Of a stretch of DNA of 51,652 bases, positions 7,940 to 16,382 are shown piece by piece; position 1 is the stretch's first letter; each line of letters opens with the position of its first letter. Below the pieces are notes generated by a model. That model worked only from the letters and a program-made list of their open reading frames with translations, searched no databases and was not told the DNA's origin. Source of the DNA: Plantactinospora alkalitolerans (GTDB lineage Bacteria > Actinomycetota > Actinomycetes > Mycobacteriales > Micromonosporaceae); contig NZ_JADPUN010000342.1 of NCBI RefSeq assembly GCF_015690345.1, positions 1 through 51,652 on the forward strand, in the 5' to 3' direction. The translations under genes and the position numbers were made by a program.

Positions 7940-8986
7940 GTGACGACCGTTGCGACCCGATCGACCAGGCCGGGGGAGGGCCGGCGGCGCCGTGCCACCC
8001 GGCGCGTCGCGGTCACCACCGGGGCGGCGGTACTGCTGGTGCTGGTGGTGCTGGCGAGTCTTGCGCTGGGTAGCAAGCCCCTCGCCCCCGGTCAGGTCTG
8101 GCACGCTCTGGTCGCGCCGGACGGCGGCGAGGCCAGCACCATCGTCCGAGAGCTGCGGGTCCCGCGTACCCTGCTCGGCCTCACCGTCGGACCGGCCCTG
8201 GCCCTCGCCGGGGTGCTGCTACAGGCGCTGACCCGCAACCCTCTGGCCGAGCCACGGATTCTCGGCGTCAGCGCCGGTGCGTCCCTGGGGGTGGTCGTCG
8301 CGATCGCGGTCTTCGGCATCGGCAGCCTCGCCGGGTACGTCTGGTTCGGCGTCGTCGGCGCACTTCTCGCCGGGCTGCTGGTCTTCGGCATCGCCAACCG
8401 GGCCCGGGAGGGCGCCAGCCCGGTGACCCTGGCCCTGGTCGGCGTTGCCCTCGACGCGAGCCTCGGCGCGATGGTCATCGCCCTGCTGACCGTCGACGCA
8501 CGCACCTTCGAGGAGTACCGGTTCTGGGTGGTCGGCGGGCTCACCGGCCGGGACGTCGGAGTCACCGCCCAGGTCGCGCCCTTCGTCCTGGCCGGCGTCC
8601 TGCTCGCCGGCTTCGCCGCCCGGGGCCTGGACGCGCTGGCCCTCGGCGACGACGTGGCCCGGGGGCTCGGCCACCACGTCGGGCTGGTCCGGCTGGCCGG
8701 CGGTGCCGCAGCCGTACTGCTCATCGGGGCGGCCGTGGCCGGGGCCGGGCCGATCGCGTTCATCGGACTGGCCGTGCCGCACCTGGCCCGCGCCCTGGTC
8801 GGCACCGACCACCGCTGGACCCTGGTGCTGGCCGCGCTGCTCGGCCCGGCGCTACTGCTCACCGCCGACGTCGTCGGCCGGCTGGTCGCGCCCCCGGGAG
8901 AGGTGCCGGCCGGCATCGTCACCGCGCTGCTCGGCGCGCCGCTGCTGGTCGTGCTGATCCGCCGGGCCCGGGTGGTGACCGCATGA
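7940..8986 (+). CDS. FecCD-family iron-siderophore ABC permease 1
   Basis: A 348-residue inner-membrane permease. The FecCD signature segments are present: LTVGPALALAGVLLQALTRN, PLAEPRILGVSAGASLGVV, and the coupling region ARGLGHHVGLVRLAGG followed by GPIAFIGLAVPHLAR. About ten hydrophobic helices are expected and visible. GTG 7940 was chosen because GAGGAA lies eight bases upstream; a GTG at 7925 is in frame but lacks a ribosome site. It opens a four-gene operon controlled by the iron box upstream and pairs with the next permease as a heterodimer that imports ferric siderophores. Confidence 0.92.
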   Translation: MTTVATRSTRPGEGRRRRATRRVAVTTGAAVLLVLVVLASLALGSKPLAPGQVWHALVAPDGGEASTIVRELRVPRTLLGLTVGPALALAGVLLQALTRNPLAEPRILGVSAGASLGVVVAIAVFGIGSLAGYVWFGVVGALLAGLLVFGIANRAREGASPVTLALVGVALDASLGAMVIALLTVDARTFEEYRFWVVGGLTGRDVGVTAQVAPFVLAGVLLAGFAARGLDALALGDDVARGLGHHVGLVRLAGGAAAVLLIGAAVAGAGPIAFIGLAVPHLARALVGTDHRWTLVLAALLGPALLLTADVVGRLVAPPGEVPAGIVTALLGAPLLVVLIRRARVVTA

Positions 8987-9008
8987 CGAGGCGGAGCGAG
9001 GAGCGGCC

Positions 9009-10046
9009 ATGACCGCACTGCCCGTGGGCCGGACACTGGTCCGGCTCGGCCCCGCCCGTCTGGTCGTACGGCACCGACCGCTGCTGGTCGGCGGCGTCCT
9101 GGTCGTCCTGCTCGCCGCCGCCGTCGTACTGAGTCTGTCGCTCGGCACCCCGTACGTCGCCCCGGTCGACGTGCTCCGATCGGTCTCCGGCGCCGGTACC
9201 CGGTACGACCTGGTCGTGCTCGACCTGCGGCTGCCCCGGGTCGTACTGGCCGCGCTGGTCGGTGCCGTGTTCGGCATCGCCGGCACCCTGATCCAGAGCG
9301 TCGCCCGGAACCCGTTGGCGAGCCCCGACGTCGTCGGCGTCACCCAGGGCGCCGGGCTCGCCGCCACGGTGGCGTTGACCAGTGGTGCCGCCGCGCCGCT
9401 CATCGCGCCGGCAGCGCTCGCCGGCGGGCTCGCCGCCACGGTCGTGGTGCTGCTGCTCGGACTCCGGCACGGGTTGGCCGCGCAACGGTTCGTGCTGGCC
9501 GGGGTCGCCGTCGCGGTGGCACTGCGGGCGCTGACCGAGGTCGTGATGCTCTCCGCGGACCCGATCGACGGGCTGCGTGCACAACTCTGGCTGGTCGGCA
9601 CGCTGGCCGGCAAGGGTTGGCGCGAGGCCGCGTACCTCGGGATGACCCTGCTGGTGCTGCTGCCGGTGCTGCTCTGGGCCGGCTGGGCGTTGAACGGCAG
9701 TGCGCTCGACGACGACACCGCACGCGGGGTCGGACTCCGCCCGGTGGCCCGCCGGGTGGGCCTGGCCACCACCGGCGTCCTCGCCGCCGCGATGGTCACC
9801 GCGCAGGTCGGCGCGGTGGACTTCGTGGCCCTGGTCGCCCCGCAGGTGGCCCGGCGGCTGGTCCGCGCCGAGCGACCGCCGCTGGTCTGCGCCGCGCTGG
9901 TGGGCGCGCTCCTGGTCGTCCTCGCCGACCTGGCCGGACGCCGGCTGTTCGCCCCCACCCAACTGCCCGCCGGCGTGCTGACCGCCGCCCTCGGCGGGCC
10001 GTACCTGATCTACCTGCTGCTCCGCGGTCGACGGAAGGTCTCCTAG
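9009..10046 (+). CDS. FecCD-family iron-siderophore ABC permease 2
   Basis: A 345-residue FecCD permease, the heterodimer partner of the preceding gene. It carries LVGAVFGIAGTLIQSVARNP, LASPDVVGVTQGAGLAATV, the cytoplasmic coupling helix ARGVGLRPVARRVGLATTGV and VDFVALVAPQVARRL. A GAGGAG ribosome site precedes ATG 9009, 22 bp after the first permease. The stop TAG is followed immediately by the ATG of the ATPase gene, which implies coupled translation. Confidence 0.92.
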   Translation: MTALPVGRTLVRLGPARLVVRHRPLLVGGVLVVLLAAAVVLSLSLGTPYVAPVDVLRSVSGAGTRYDLVVLDLRLPRVVLAALVGAVFGIAGTLIQSVARNPLASPDVVGVTQGAGLAATVALTSGAAAPLIAPAALAGGLAATVVVLLLGLRHGLAAQRFVLAGVAVAVALRALTEVVMLSADPIDGLRAQLWLVGTLAGKGWREAAYLGMTLLVLLPVLLWAGWALNGSALDDDTARGVGLRPVARRVGLATTGVLAAAMVTAQVGAVDFVALVAPQVARRLVRAERPPLVCAALVGALLVVLADLAGRRLFAPTQLPAGVLTAALGGPYLIYLLLRGRRKVS

Positions 10047-10898
10047 ATGCTCTCCACTCGCGATCTCTCGGTCGGGTACGACGACCGGACCGTTCTCGAC
10101 GGGCTCGACCTCGACCTGCCCGCCGACGCGTTCACCGTCATCGTCGGGCCGAACGCCTGCGGCAAGTCGACGCTGCTGCGCACCATGGCCCGGTTGCTCA
10201 CGCCGCGCCGGGGCACCGTGTTGCTGGACGGGACGGCGATCCGGGACCTGCCGACCCGCGCGGTGGCCCGCCGGCTGGGAGTGCTCCCGCAGAGTCCGCT
10301 GGTGCCCGAGGGGGTCACCGTCGCAGACCTGGTCGGCCGGGGGCGGCAGCCGTACCAGCGGTGGTGGCGGCAGTGGTCGCCGTCCGACGAGGTCGCGGTC
10401 GCCGAGGCGATGGAGTTGGCCGACGTCCAGGAGTTGGCCGAGCGGCCCGTCGACACCCTCTCCGGCGGGCAGCGGCAGCGGGTCTGGATCGCCATGACAC
10501 TGGCCCAGGACACCGAGGCGCTGCTGCTCGACGAGCCGACCACCTTCCTCGACCTCGCCCACCAGGTGGAGGTCCTCGACCTGCTGCACCGGCTGCGTAC
10601 CGAGCGCGGCCGGACCGTCGTCGCCGTCCTGCACGACCTCAACCAGGCCGCCCGGTACGCCGATCACCTGGTCGCGATGCGGGCGGGTGCGGTCGTCGCG
10701 GCCGGGCCACCCCGGCAGATCCTCACCGTGGACCTGGTCCGCGAGGTCTTCGGGCTCGACTGCGTTGTCGTGCCCTGTCCGGTGACCGGGGCGCCACTGG
10801 TCGTCCCGACGCTTCGCACATCGTCCGTTACGAAAGGTTCGTCATGCGCCGCAGAGTTCTCGCCCTCCTCGCCGTCGCCGCCATCGGTGCCGGCCTGA
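10047..10898 (+). CDS. siderophore ABC transporter ATP-binding protein (FecE-like)
   Basis: A 283-residue cytosolic ATPase energising the two FecCD permeases. Walker A is GPNACGKST (about residues 36-44), the ABC signature is LSGGQRQRVWIA, Walker B is ALLLDEPTTFLD, and the switch histidine is in VVAVLHDLNQAARYAD. The alanine-cysteine in the P-loop (GPNACGKST) is common in FecE-type proteins. The last 55 bases overlap the start of the binding-protein gene in another frame, so the C-terminal 18 residues or so (ending PSPPSVPA) are probably unconserved. Confidence 0.92.
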   Translation: MLSTRDLSVGYDDRTVLDGLDLDLPADAFTVIVGPNACGKSTLLRTMARLLTPRRGTVLLDGTAIRDLPTRAVARRLGVLPQSPLVPEGVTVADLVGRGRQPYQRWWRQWSPSDEVAVAEAMELADVQELAERPVDTLSGGQRQRVWIAMTLAQDTEALLLDEPTTFLDLAHQVEVLDLLHRLRTERGRTVVAVLHDLNQAARYADHLVAMRAGAVVAAGPPRQILTVDLVREVFGLDCVVVPCPVTGAPLVVPTLRTSSVTKGSSCAAEFSPSSPSPPSVPA

Positions 10899-11794
10899 CC
10901 GGATGCGCCAGCAGCGATCCGGTGGTCGGAGAGGAGGCCGCCGGCCAGACCCGGACCATCACCCACGCGATGGGCAGCACGAAGGTGCCGGCGCATCCGC
11001 AGCGGGTGGTGGTGCTGGACTCCGACAAGATCGACACGGCGCTGTCCCTCGGCGTGACCCCGATCGGCGCGGCACAGGCAGGTGAGGTCGCCGGCTGGCC
11101 GACGTACTTCGGTGCCGAGGCCGTCGCCGGGATCAAGCAGGTCGGCCTGCTCACCGAGCCCGACCTGGAGGCGATCAGCGCCCTGCAACCGGACCTGATC
11201 CTGGGCAGCAAGTTCCGCCAGGAGAAGTTCTACGACGAGCTGTCCGCGATCGCGCCCACCGTCTTCACCGAGCGGGTCGGCATCACCTGGAAGGAGAACT
11301 TCCTCCTCGACGGGCAGGCGCTCGGCAAGGAGCAGGAGGCCAAGGACCTGCTCGCCGCGTACGAGAAGCGGGCCAAGGATGTCGGCGCCAGGATCGGTAA
11401 CCCGGGGGAGCGGAAGATCTCGATCGTCCGGTTCCGTCCCACCGAGATCCGGGTGTACGGGCCGGCGTCGTTCTCCGGCCTGGTGCTCGGCGACGTCGGA
11501 CTGGGGCGTCCCGAGCGGCAGCTTCTGACCGACAAGGAGGACAAGCGGTTCGACAAGGTGAGCCTCGAACGGATCGCCGAACTCGACGGGGACATCATCT
11601 TCGTGACCGCCTTCGGCGAGAAGGCCGCGGCCGAGCAGGCCAAGGTGACCGGCGGCAGCCTGTGGCGGAACCTCGGGGCGGTCAAGGCGGGCCGGACCCA
11701 CGTGGTCGCCGACGAGACGTGGATGACCGGAATCGGGGTCACCGCCGCCGGAAAGATCCTCGACGACCTGGAGAAGTACGTGCCGGCGGCCTGA
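10844..11794 (+). CDS. iron-siderophore-binding lipoprotein (FecB/FepB-like)
   Basis: A 316-residue lipoprotein that captures ferric siderophore outside the membrane. The signal peptide ends in lipobox LTGC with Cys21. The periplasmic-binding-protein fold of the TroA/FhuD class follows: HPQRVVVLDSDKIDTALSLG, then PDLEAISALQPDLILGSKF, and late ISIVRFRPTEIRVYG. The start at ATG 10844 is preceded by GAAAGG and lies inside the ATPase gene, suggesting coupling. No siderophore biosynthetic gene is in view, so the ligand may be a xenosiderophore or be made elsewhere. Confidence 0.92.
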   Translation: MRRRVLALLAVAAIGAGLTGCASSDPVVGEEAAGQTRTITHAMGSTKVPAHPQRVVVLDSDKIDTALSLGVTPIGAAQAGEVAGWPTYFGAEAVAGIKQVGLLTEPDLEAISALQPDLILGSKFRQEKFYDELSAIAPTVFTERVGITWKENFLLDGQALGKEQEAKDLLAAYEKRAKDVGARIGNPGERKISIVRFRPTEIRVYGPASFSGLVLGDVGLGRPERQLLTDKEDKRFDKVSLERIAELDGDIIFVTAFGEKAAAEQAKVTGGSLWRNLGAVKAGRTHVVADETWMTGIGVTAAGKILDDLEKYVPAA

Positions 11795-11806
11795 CCGCCG
11801 CCACCG

Positions 11807-11839
11807 CCCGGGACCGCCCGCCTCGGCGGTGGTCCCGGG
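11807..11839. terminator. bidirectional hairpin between convergent genes
   Basis: CCCGGGACC (11807-11815) pairs perfectly with GGTCCCGGG (11831-11839); the loop can add GCC/GGC pairs. It lies between the stops of the convergent binding-protein and GH43 genes. No T-run follows, as is usual in actinobacteria. Confidence 0.5.
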
Positions 11840-11875
11840 CCGGGTCACCGGCGGGTCGGCCCGCCGACGTGCGGC

Positions 11876-13417
11876 TCACGACTGGGTACGGGACCACTGC
11901 TGGTTGTTCTGACTGCCGCAGGTGTACTGCTGGATGTCTCCGCCGTCGGCGGTGGAGGAGTTGACCACGTCGAGGCACTTGCCGCTGTGCCTGGCCCGGA
12001 GCTGGAAGTAGCTGCCGGTGGCGGCCCACTGCCATTGCTGGTTGGTGCCGGTGCCGCAGGCGTACTGGATGACGTTGGCGCCGTCGGCGGTCGAGCCGCT
12101 GGCGACGTCGAGGCAGCGCCCGCTGTTCTGGTTGACGATCTGGTAGTAGCCGCCGCCGGTGTCCTGGAAGGCCCATTTCTGGTTCGTGCCGCCGTTCCAG
12201 CCCCACTGCTTCACCTCGGCGTTGTTGGCCGTCGAGGAGTCCATCACGTCCATCACCCGGCCGCTGTGCCGGGCGGTGAGCCGGTAGTAGGTGCCCGGCG
12301 GGGGACCGCCGCTGCCGGAGACGGTGCCGGCGGCGGTGTCGACGGTGACCTGTGGATACCAGCTCAGGCTCAGGCTGGTGTCGGAGGGGAAGGCGATCGG
12401 CAACCAGACGTACTGGGAGTCGTTCGCCGGCCCGCCCCAGGCGCCGGCCCAACGGTCGCCCATGTACAGGTAGCTGGTCGTCGTCGAGCCCTGGATCGGC
12501 AGCACGTACGTCGGCTGGGAGTCGAAGGTCGTCGAGTTGCCGGCGTTCGTCCAGCCGGTCCACGGGCCGGAGATGCTCGACGCGGTCGCGTACTTCGCCT
12601 GGTTCGGGCTCCAGCCCGTCGCCCCCGAGGTCAGCAGGAAGTAGACGCTGCCCCGTTTGAACATCGCGGGTGCCTCGCGGTGGGCGCCGTCCCAGAAGTT
12701 GCCGACCAGTGTGCCGATGCTCAGGTAGTCCGAGGTGAGCCGGTAGATGTGCAGGTCGTAGTTCTCGTCGGCCGCCGAGATCATGTACGCCGTGCCGTTG
12801 TCGTTGTAGAGCGTGATGTCCCGGGACATGTGCCCCAGTGGCCGGAAGCTGCCGTGGTACGTGTAGGCGCCGTCGACCGTGGTCGAGGAGGCGACGGCGG
12901 CCCGCGCCTCGCCGTAGTCGGATCCGTTCTCCTTGTGCATCCACATCACGTACCGGCCGGTGGCGCTGTTGTAGATGACCTTGGGGCGCTCGATGTTGGC
13001 GACGTTCAGTTCGGAGTGCGACGACTGGGTCAGGACGTTGTTGCGGAATTCCCAGGTCTTGAGGTCGGTGGACCGGTAGACGGAGACGGCCCGGAAGGTG
13101 TTGTTCGAGTTCCGGTTCTCGCCGAACCAGTAGTAGTAGTCCCCGACCTTCAGTACGCCGCCGCCGTGCGCGTGCAGGACGTTGCCGGCGGTGTCGCGGA
13201 ACTGGGTGCCGTTGGTGATCGTGGCCGGTGCGGCCTGGGCGGCCGGCGCACCGTAGCCCACCACGACGCTGGTGAGCAGGAGCGTCAACACGAGCGCCGC
13301 CCGGCGCGCCGTCCGGAGCGCGGAACCTGCGGAGGCGGCGGTCCGGTCCATTGCGGTTGCCTGCGGGGCGGACGGGCGTCGACGAGCGATCATGATCATC
13401 CCCGGGACGGAAGACAT
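11876..13417 (-). CDS. secreted GH43-family glycosidase with C-terminal ricin-type lectin domain
   Basis: A 513-residue exported enzyme. The signal peptide hydrophobic core is ALVLTLLLTSVVVGYGAP, cleaved near AQAAP (about residue 57). The five-bladed beta-propeller of GH43 (subfamily 34-like) spans about 60-355, with HAHGGGVLKVGDYYYWFGEN at the first blade, IERPKVIYN and MSRDITLYNDNG. A Gly/Pro linker leads to a CBM13 ricin-type beta-trefoil with three QxW motifs (NQKWAF, NQQWQW, NQQWSR). It probably trims arabino/galacto side chains, with the lectin binding xylan or galactan. The start is uncertain: ATGs at 13417, 13399 and 13393 lie ahead of the signal core, and none has a strong ribosome site. 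Confidence 0.85.
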   Translation of the reverse strand: MSSVPGMIMIARRRPSAPQATAMDRTAASAGSALRTARRAALVLTLLLTSVVVGYGAPAAQAAPATITNGTQFRDTAGNVLHAHGGGVLKVGDYYYWFGENRNSNNTFRAVSVYRSTDLKTWEFRNNVLTQSSHSELNVANIERPKVIYNSATGRYVMWMHKENGSDYGEARAAVASSTTVDGAYTYHGSFRPLGHMSRDITLYNDNGTAYMISAADENYDLHIYRLTSDYLSIGTLVGNFWDGAHREAPAMFKRGSVYFLLTSGATGWSPNQAKYATASSISGPWTGWTNAGNSTTFDSQPTYVLPIQGSTTTSYLYMGDRWAGAWGGPANDSQYVWLPIAFPSDTSLSLSWYPQVTVDTAAGTVSGSGGPPPGTYYRLTARHSGRVMDVMDSSTANNAEVKQWGWNGGTNQKWAFQDTGGGYYQIVNQNSGRCLDVASGSTADGANVIQYACGTGTNQQWQWAATGSYFQLRARHSGKCLDVVNSSTADGGDIQQYTCGSQNNQQWSRTQS

Positions 13418-13611
13418 GGAAGTTCATCACTGTACCGGACCGCCGACCGTGGCGCGACCAGCGGGATCCATCGGGGCGGCTCCCGTCCGGCGTGTACTAA
13501 AGTCGATCATCGCTGTGCGGGTACCGCCCATCGGACCGCCCTTGCGGGCGAGCCGGGCGGCCGCCCACCCCCCATCGCCGCGACGACCGGCACGCATCTC
13601 CGGGAGCCTCC

Positions 13612-15762
13612 GTGACCAGTCCTCATCCGCCCGGCGTTCATCCGGCCTGGTTGCCACCGGAGGCGTTTCGCGCCCTCGGCTCGGGCCGGACCCTGGTGCA
13701 CGGCGCCGGACGGCTCGTCGACACCGTGCTGCGCGAGGTGGCGCAGGCCGCCACCTGGCACGGCGGCCAACTGCGGCACCAGGAGTTCCGGCCCGCCGAC
13801 GAGCGCCAGGTGGCGGGGGAGGCCGACACCGGAGCCGGGGCGTACGACCTGGTGCTCGCGCTCCGTGGCACGGCACCGCTGCCGGACCAGGCGTTGGCGG
13901 TCGAGACCGAGTTCCGGCGGAGGTACGGCGACCACGCGGACCCGCTCGGCGACGAGGGTTTCGTGCTGGCCCGGCACGGCCACGGCACGGTGGTGCTGGC
14001 AGACGCCCCGGCCGGACTGCTCTACGGGCTGTTCCACGTGGTCCGGCTCGGCGAGTCCGCGTTCGGCGCCGACCGTCCGGTGGAGCGCCACCGCCCGGCG
14101 ATGCGACTGCGGATGCTCGACCACTGGGACAACGTCGACGTGCATCACCAGACGGGCCAGGTCGAGCGCGGCTACGCGGGTGGGTCGATCTTCTGGCGGA
14201 ACGGCCGGCCGCACCACGACCCGGCACGGTTGCGGGCGTACGGACGGCTGTTGGCGGCCTCTGGCGTGAACGCGGTGGCGGTGAACAACGTCAACGTGCA
14301 CGCCACCGAGGCGCGGCTGCTGACGGACCGGCTCGGTGACGTCGCCGCGATCGCGGAACTGCTGCGTCCGTACGGGATCCGGGTGTACCTGTCGGTCAGC
14401 TTCGCCGCGCCGATCCTTCTCGGCGGACTGTCGTCGGCCGATCCGCTGGACGAGAAGGTCCGGGCGTGGTGGGCCGGCACCACGGCCCAGGTGTACGACA
14501 CGATCCCCGACTTCGGGGGCTACGTGGTCAAGGCCGACTCCGAGGGGCAGCCGGGCCCGTTCGCGTACGGACGCAGCCACGCCGACGGCGCCAACGTACT
14601 CGCCGAGGCGCTGGCCCCGTTCGGCGGAGACGTGCACTGGCGTGCCTTCGTCTACAACCACCGCCAGGACTGGCGCGACCGGTCGACCGACCGGGCCCGC
14701 GCGGCCTTCGACCACTTCGCCGCGCTCGACGGTCAGTTCCGGGAGAACGTGGTCCTCCAGGTGAAGCACGGTCCGATGGACTTCCAGGTGCGGGAGCCGG
14801 TCTCGCCGGTCATCGCGGCGATGCCCGGCACCCGCCTGGCGGTGGAATTCCAGGTGACGCAGGAGTACACGGGCCAGCAGCGGCACGTCTGCTATCTGGC
14901 CCCGTGGTGGCGCGAGGTGCTGGAGTTCGGACCGTGGGGTGCCGGCGGGCCGACCGTCGCCACCGTGGCCGCCGGCCCGGCGACGGACGACGACGGCTCG
15001 GCGCCGACGGCCGGCGGCGGGCTGGTCGCGGTCTCCAACGTCGGCGACGATCCCTTCTGGACCGGGCATCCGCTCGCCCAGGCCAACCTGTACGCCTTCG
15101 GCCGGCTCGCGTGGGCGCCGCGACTGGATCCGTCGGCCATCCTCGACGAGTGGATCGATCTCACCTTCGTGCCGTCGGCGACCGCCGACCCCGAGCTGCT
15201 CCGGCGGACGCTGCACGAGATCATGGACGACTCCTGGCGCACCTACGAGCGGTACACGACGCCGCTGGGGGTGGGCTTCATGGTCCGTCCCGGCCACCAC
15301 TACGGCCCCGACGTGGACGGCTACGAGTACACGGCGTGGGGCACCTACCACTTCGCGGATCGGGACGGCATCGGCGTGGACCGGACGCGGAGGTCGGGGA
15401 CGGGGTTCACCGGCCAGTACCCGCAGCCATGGTCGGACGTGTACGAGTCGCTGGAGCAGTGTCCCGACGAGTTGCTGCTCTTCTTCCACCACGTCCCGTA
15501 CGGGCACCGCCTGCACAGCGGTTCGACGGTAATCCAGCACATCTACGACACCCACTTCGCCGGGGTCGAGCAGGTGGCCGAGACGCGGCGGCGCTGGGAA
15601 CGGCTCTCGGCCGCCGGTCTGGTCGACCAGGGGTTGGACGCCCGGGTGCGGGAACGCCTCGACGAGCAGTTGCGCTCCGCGCAGGAGTGGCGGGACCAGG
15701 TCAACGCCTATTTTCTCCGCAAGTCCGGGGTGCCGGACGCGCAGGGACGCCGTATCCACTGA
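13612..15762 (+). CDS. alpha-glucuronidase (GH67)
   Basis: A 716-residue enzyme that removes 4-O-methyl-glucuronic acid from xylo-oligosaccharides. The N-terminal GH67 domain ends with the RHRPAMRLRMLDHWDNVDV block. The central barrel includes INVNNV-like AVAVNNVNVHATEARLL, VYLSVSFAAPILLGGL, and the catalytic-region motif VVKADSEGQPGPF, then LQVKHGPMDFQVREP and VEFQVTQEYTGQQ, which carry the conserved acidic residues of the family. The C-terminal domain follows. No signal peptide is seen, fitting an intracellular enzyme acting on imported oligosaccharides. GTG 13612 follows GGGAG. It is divergent from the GH43-lectin gene, so the two probably share control by xylan-derived sugars. Confidence 0.93.
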   Translation: MTSPHPPGVHPAWLPPEAFRALGSGRTLVHGAGRLVDTVLREVAQAATWHGGQLRHQEFRPADERQVAGEADTGAGAYDLVLALRGTAPLPDQALAVETEFRRRYGDHADPLGDEGFVLARHGHGTVVLADAPAGLLYGLFHVVRLGESAFGADRPVERHRPAMRLRMLDHWDNVDVHHQTGQVERGYAGGSIFWRNGRPHHDPARLRAYGRLLAASGVNAVAVNNVNVHATEARLLTDRLGDVAAIAELLRPYGIRVYLSVSFAAPILLGGLSSADPLDEKVRAWWAGTTAQVYDTIPDFGGYVVKADSEGQPGPFAYGRSHADGANVLAEALAPFGGDVHWRAFVYNHRQDWRDRSTDRARAAFDHFAALDGQFRENVVLQVKHGPMDFQVREPVSPVIAAMPGTRLAVEFQVTQEYTGQQRHVCYLAPWWREVLEFGPWGAGGPTVATVAAGPATDDDGSAPTAGGGLVAVSNVGDDPFWTGHPLAQANLYAFGRLAWAPRLDPSAILDEWIDLTFVPSATADPELLRRTLHEIMDDSWRTYERYTTPLGVGFMVRPGHHYGPDVDGYEYTAWGTYHFADRDGIGVDRTRRSGTGFTGQYPQPWSDVYESLEQCPDELLLFFHHVPYGHRLHSGSTVIQHIYDTHFAGVEQVAETRRRWERLSAAGLVDQGLDARVRERLDEQLRSAQEWRDQVNAYFLRKSGVPDAQGRRIH

Positions 15763-15769
15763 CACCGGA

Positions 15770-15787
15770 ACCCGCCGCCGGGCGGGT
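15770..15787. terminator. hairpin between convergent GH67 and GNAT genes
   Basis: ACCCGCC (15770-15776) pairs with GGCGGGT (15781-15787) across a 4-base GCCG loop. It lies in the 46-bp gap between two convergent stops, so it can end transcription from both sides. Confidence 0.55.
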
Positions 15788-15808
15788 CACGTTCTCCGGG
15801 GCCACCGG

Positions 15809-16333
15809 TCAGGCCGTCGGATCCGGTGGCAGGGAGCGTTGCAGCAGCACGGTGTCCAGCCAGCGGCCGTGTTTGTGGCCGACCCGGCGCAACCGGCCGG
15901 CCTCGGCGAATCCGAGCCGGCGGTGCAGCCTCATCGAGGCCGGTTCGCCGGTGTCGACGATCACCGCGATCAGCTCCCGGACACCGGCGACCGTGCTGAC
16001 CCGCAGCAACTCGGCGAGCAGTGCCGTGCCCAGTCCCCGGCCGACGGCCCGGGGTGCCAGGTAGATCGAGTTCTCGGCGGTGTGCCGGTACGCCTGCCGC
16101 GACCTCCAGCGGGCGCAGTACGCGTATCCCGCGATCCGTCCGTCCATCTCGGTCACCAGGAACGGCAGTCCGGTCTCGGCGATCGTCCAGTACCGGGCGG
16201 ACCAGTCGCGCCGTTCCGGCACGCGTAGTTCGAAGGTTGTCGCCGTGTTCGCGACGTAGTGCGCGTAGATCTCGCCGATCGCGTCGAGGTCGGCCGGCGA
16301 GGCGGGTCGGATCGTCGCGAGGTCCTCGTCCAT
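15809..16333 (-). CDS. GNAT N-acetyltransferase (phosphinothricin acetyltransferase-like)
   Basis: A 174-residue single-domain GNAT. ATIRPASPADLDAIGEIYAH opens the fold, the VTEMDGRIAGYAYC strands follow, and acetyl-CoA binding is by the APRAVGRGLGTALLAEL loop (Q/RxxGxG/A form: VGRGLG). SIYLAPRAVGRGLG and LHRRLGFAEAGRLRRVGHKH are typical of the Pat/Bar subgroup, which acetylates phosphinothricin or methionine sulfone/sulfoximine. Substrate is not provable from sequence. Start at 16333 gives the family-length N-terminus. It is divergent from an XRE-cupin regulator across a 49-bp gap holding inverted repeats, so the regulator likely controls it. Confidence 0.85.
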   Translation of the reverse strand: MDEDLATIRPASPADLDAIGEIYAHYVANTATTFELRVPERRDWSARYWTIAETGLPFLVTEMDGRIAGYAYCARWRSRQAYRHTAENSIYLAPRAVGRGLGTALLAELLRVSTVAGVRELIAVIVDTGEPASMRLHRRLGFAEAGRLRRVGHKHGRWLDTVLLQRSLPPDPTA

Positions 16334-16348
16334 CGGGCATCCCGTTTT

Positions 16349-16379
16349 CGCTATAGAGAAATTAGCTGCTACTATAGCG
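16349..16379. promoter_or_regulatory. inverted-repeat operator and leaderless promoter in the GNAT/XRE gap
   Basis: CGCTATAG (16349-16356) is repeated inverted as CTATAGCG (16372-16379), with 15 bp between. TACTAT at 16370-16375 is a good -10 box placed seven bases before the XRE ATG at 16383, implying a leaderless mRNA. A second, nested palindrome TTTC...GAAA spans 16346-16361. The arrangement fits autorepression plus control of the divergent GNAT gene by the HTH-cupin protein. Confidence 0.6.
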
Positions 16380-16382
16380 TAC

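Noticed and set aside
13507-15765. Long open frame on the minus strand opposite the GH67 gene
   Set aside because: The translation is Arg/Val/Gly-rich and low-complexity, has no ribosome site and mirrors the codon bias of a well-supported enzyme on the other strand.
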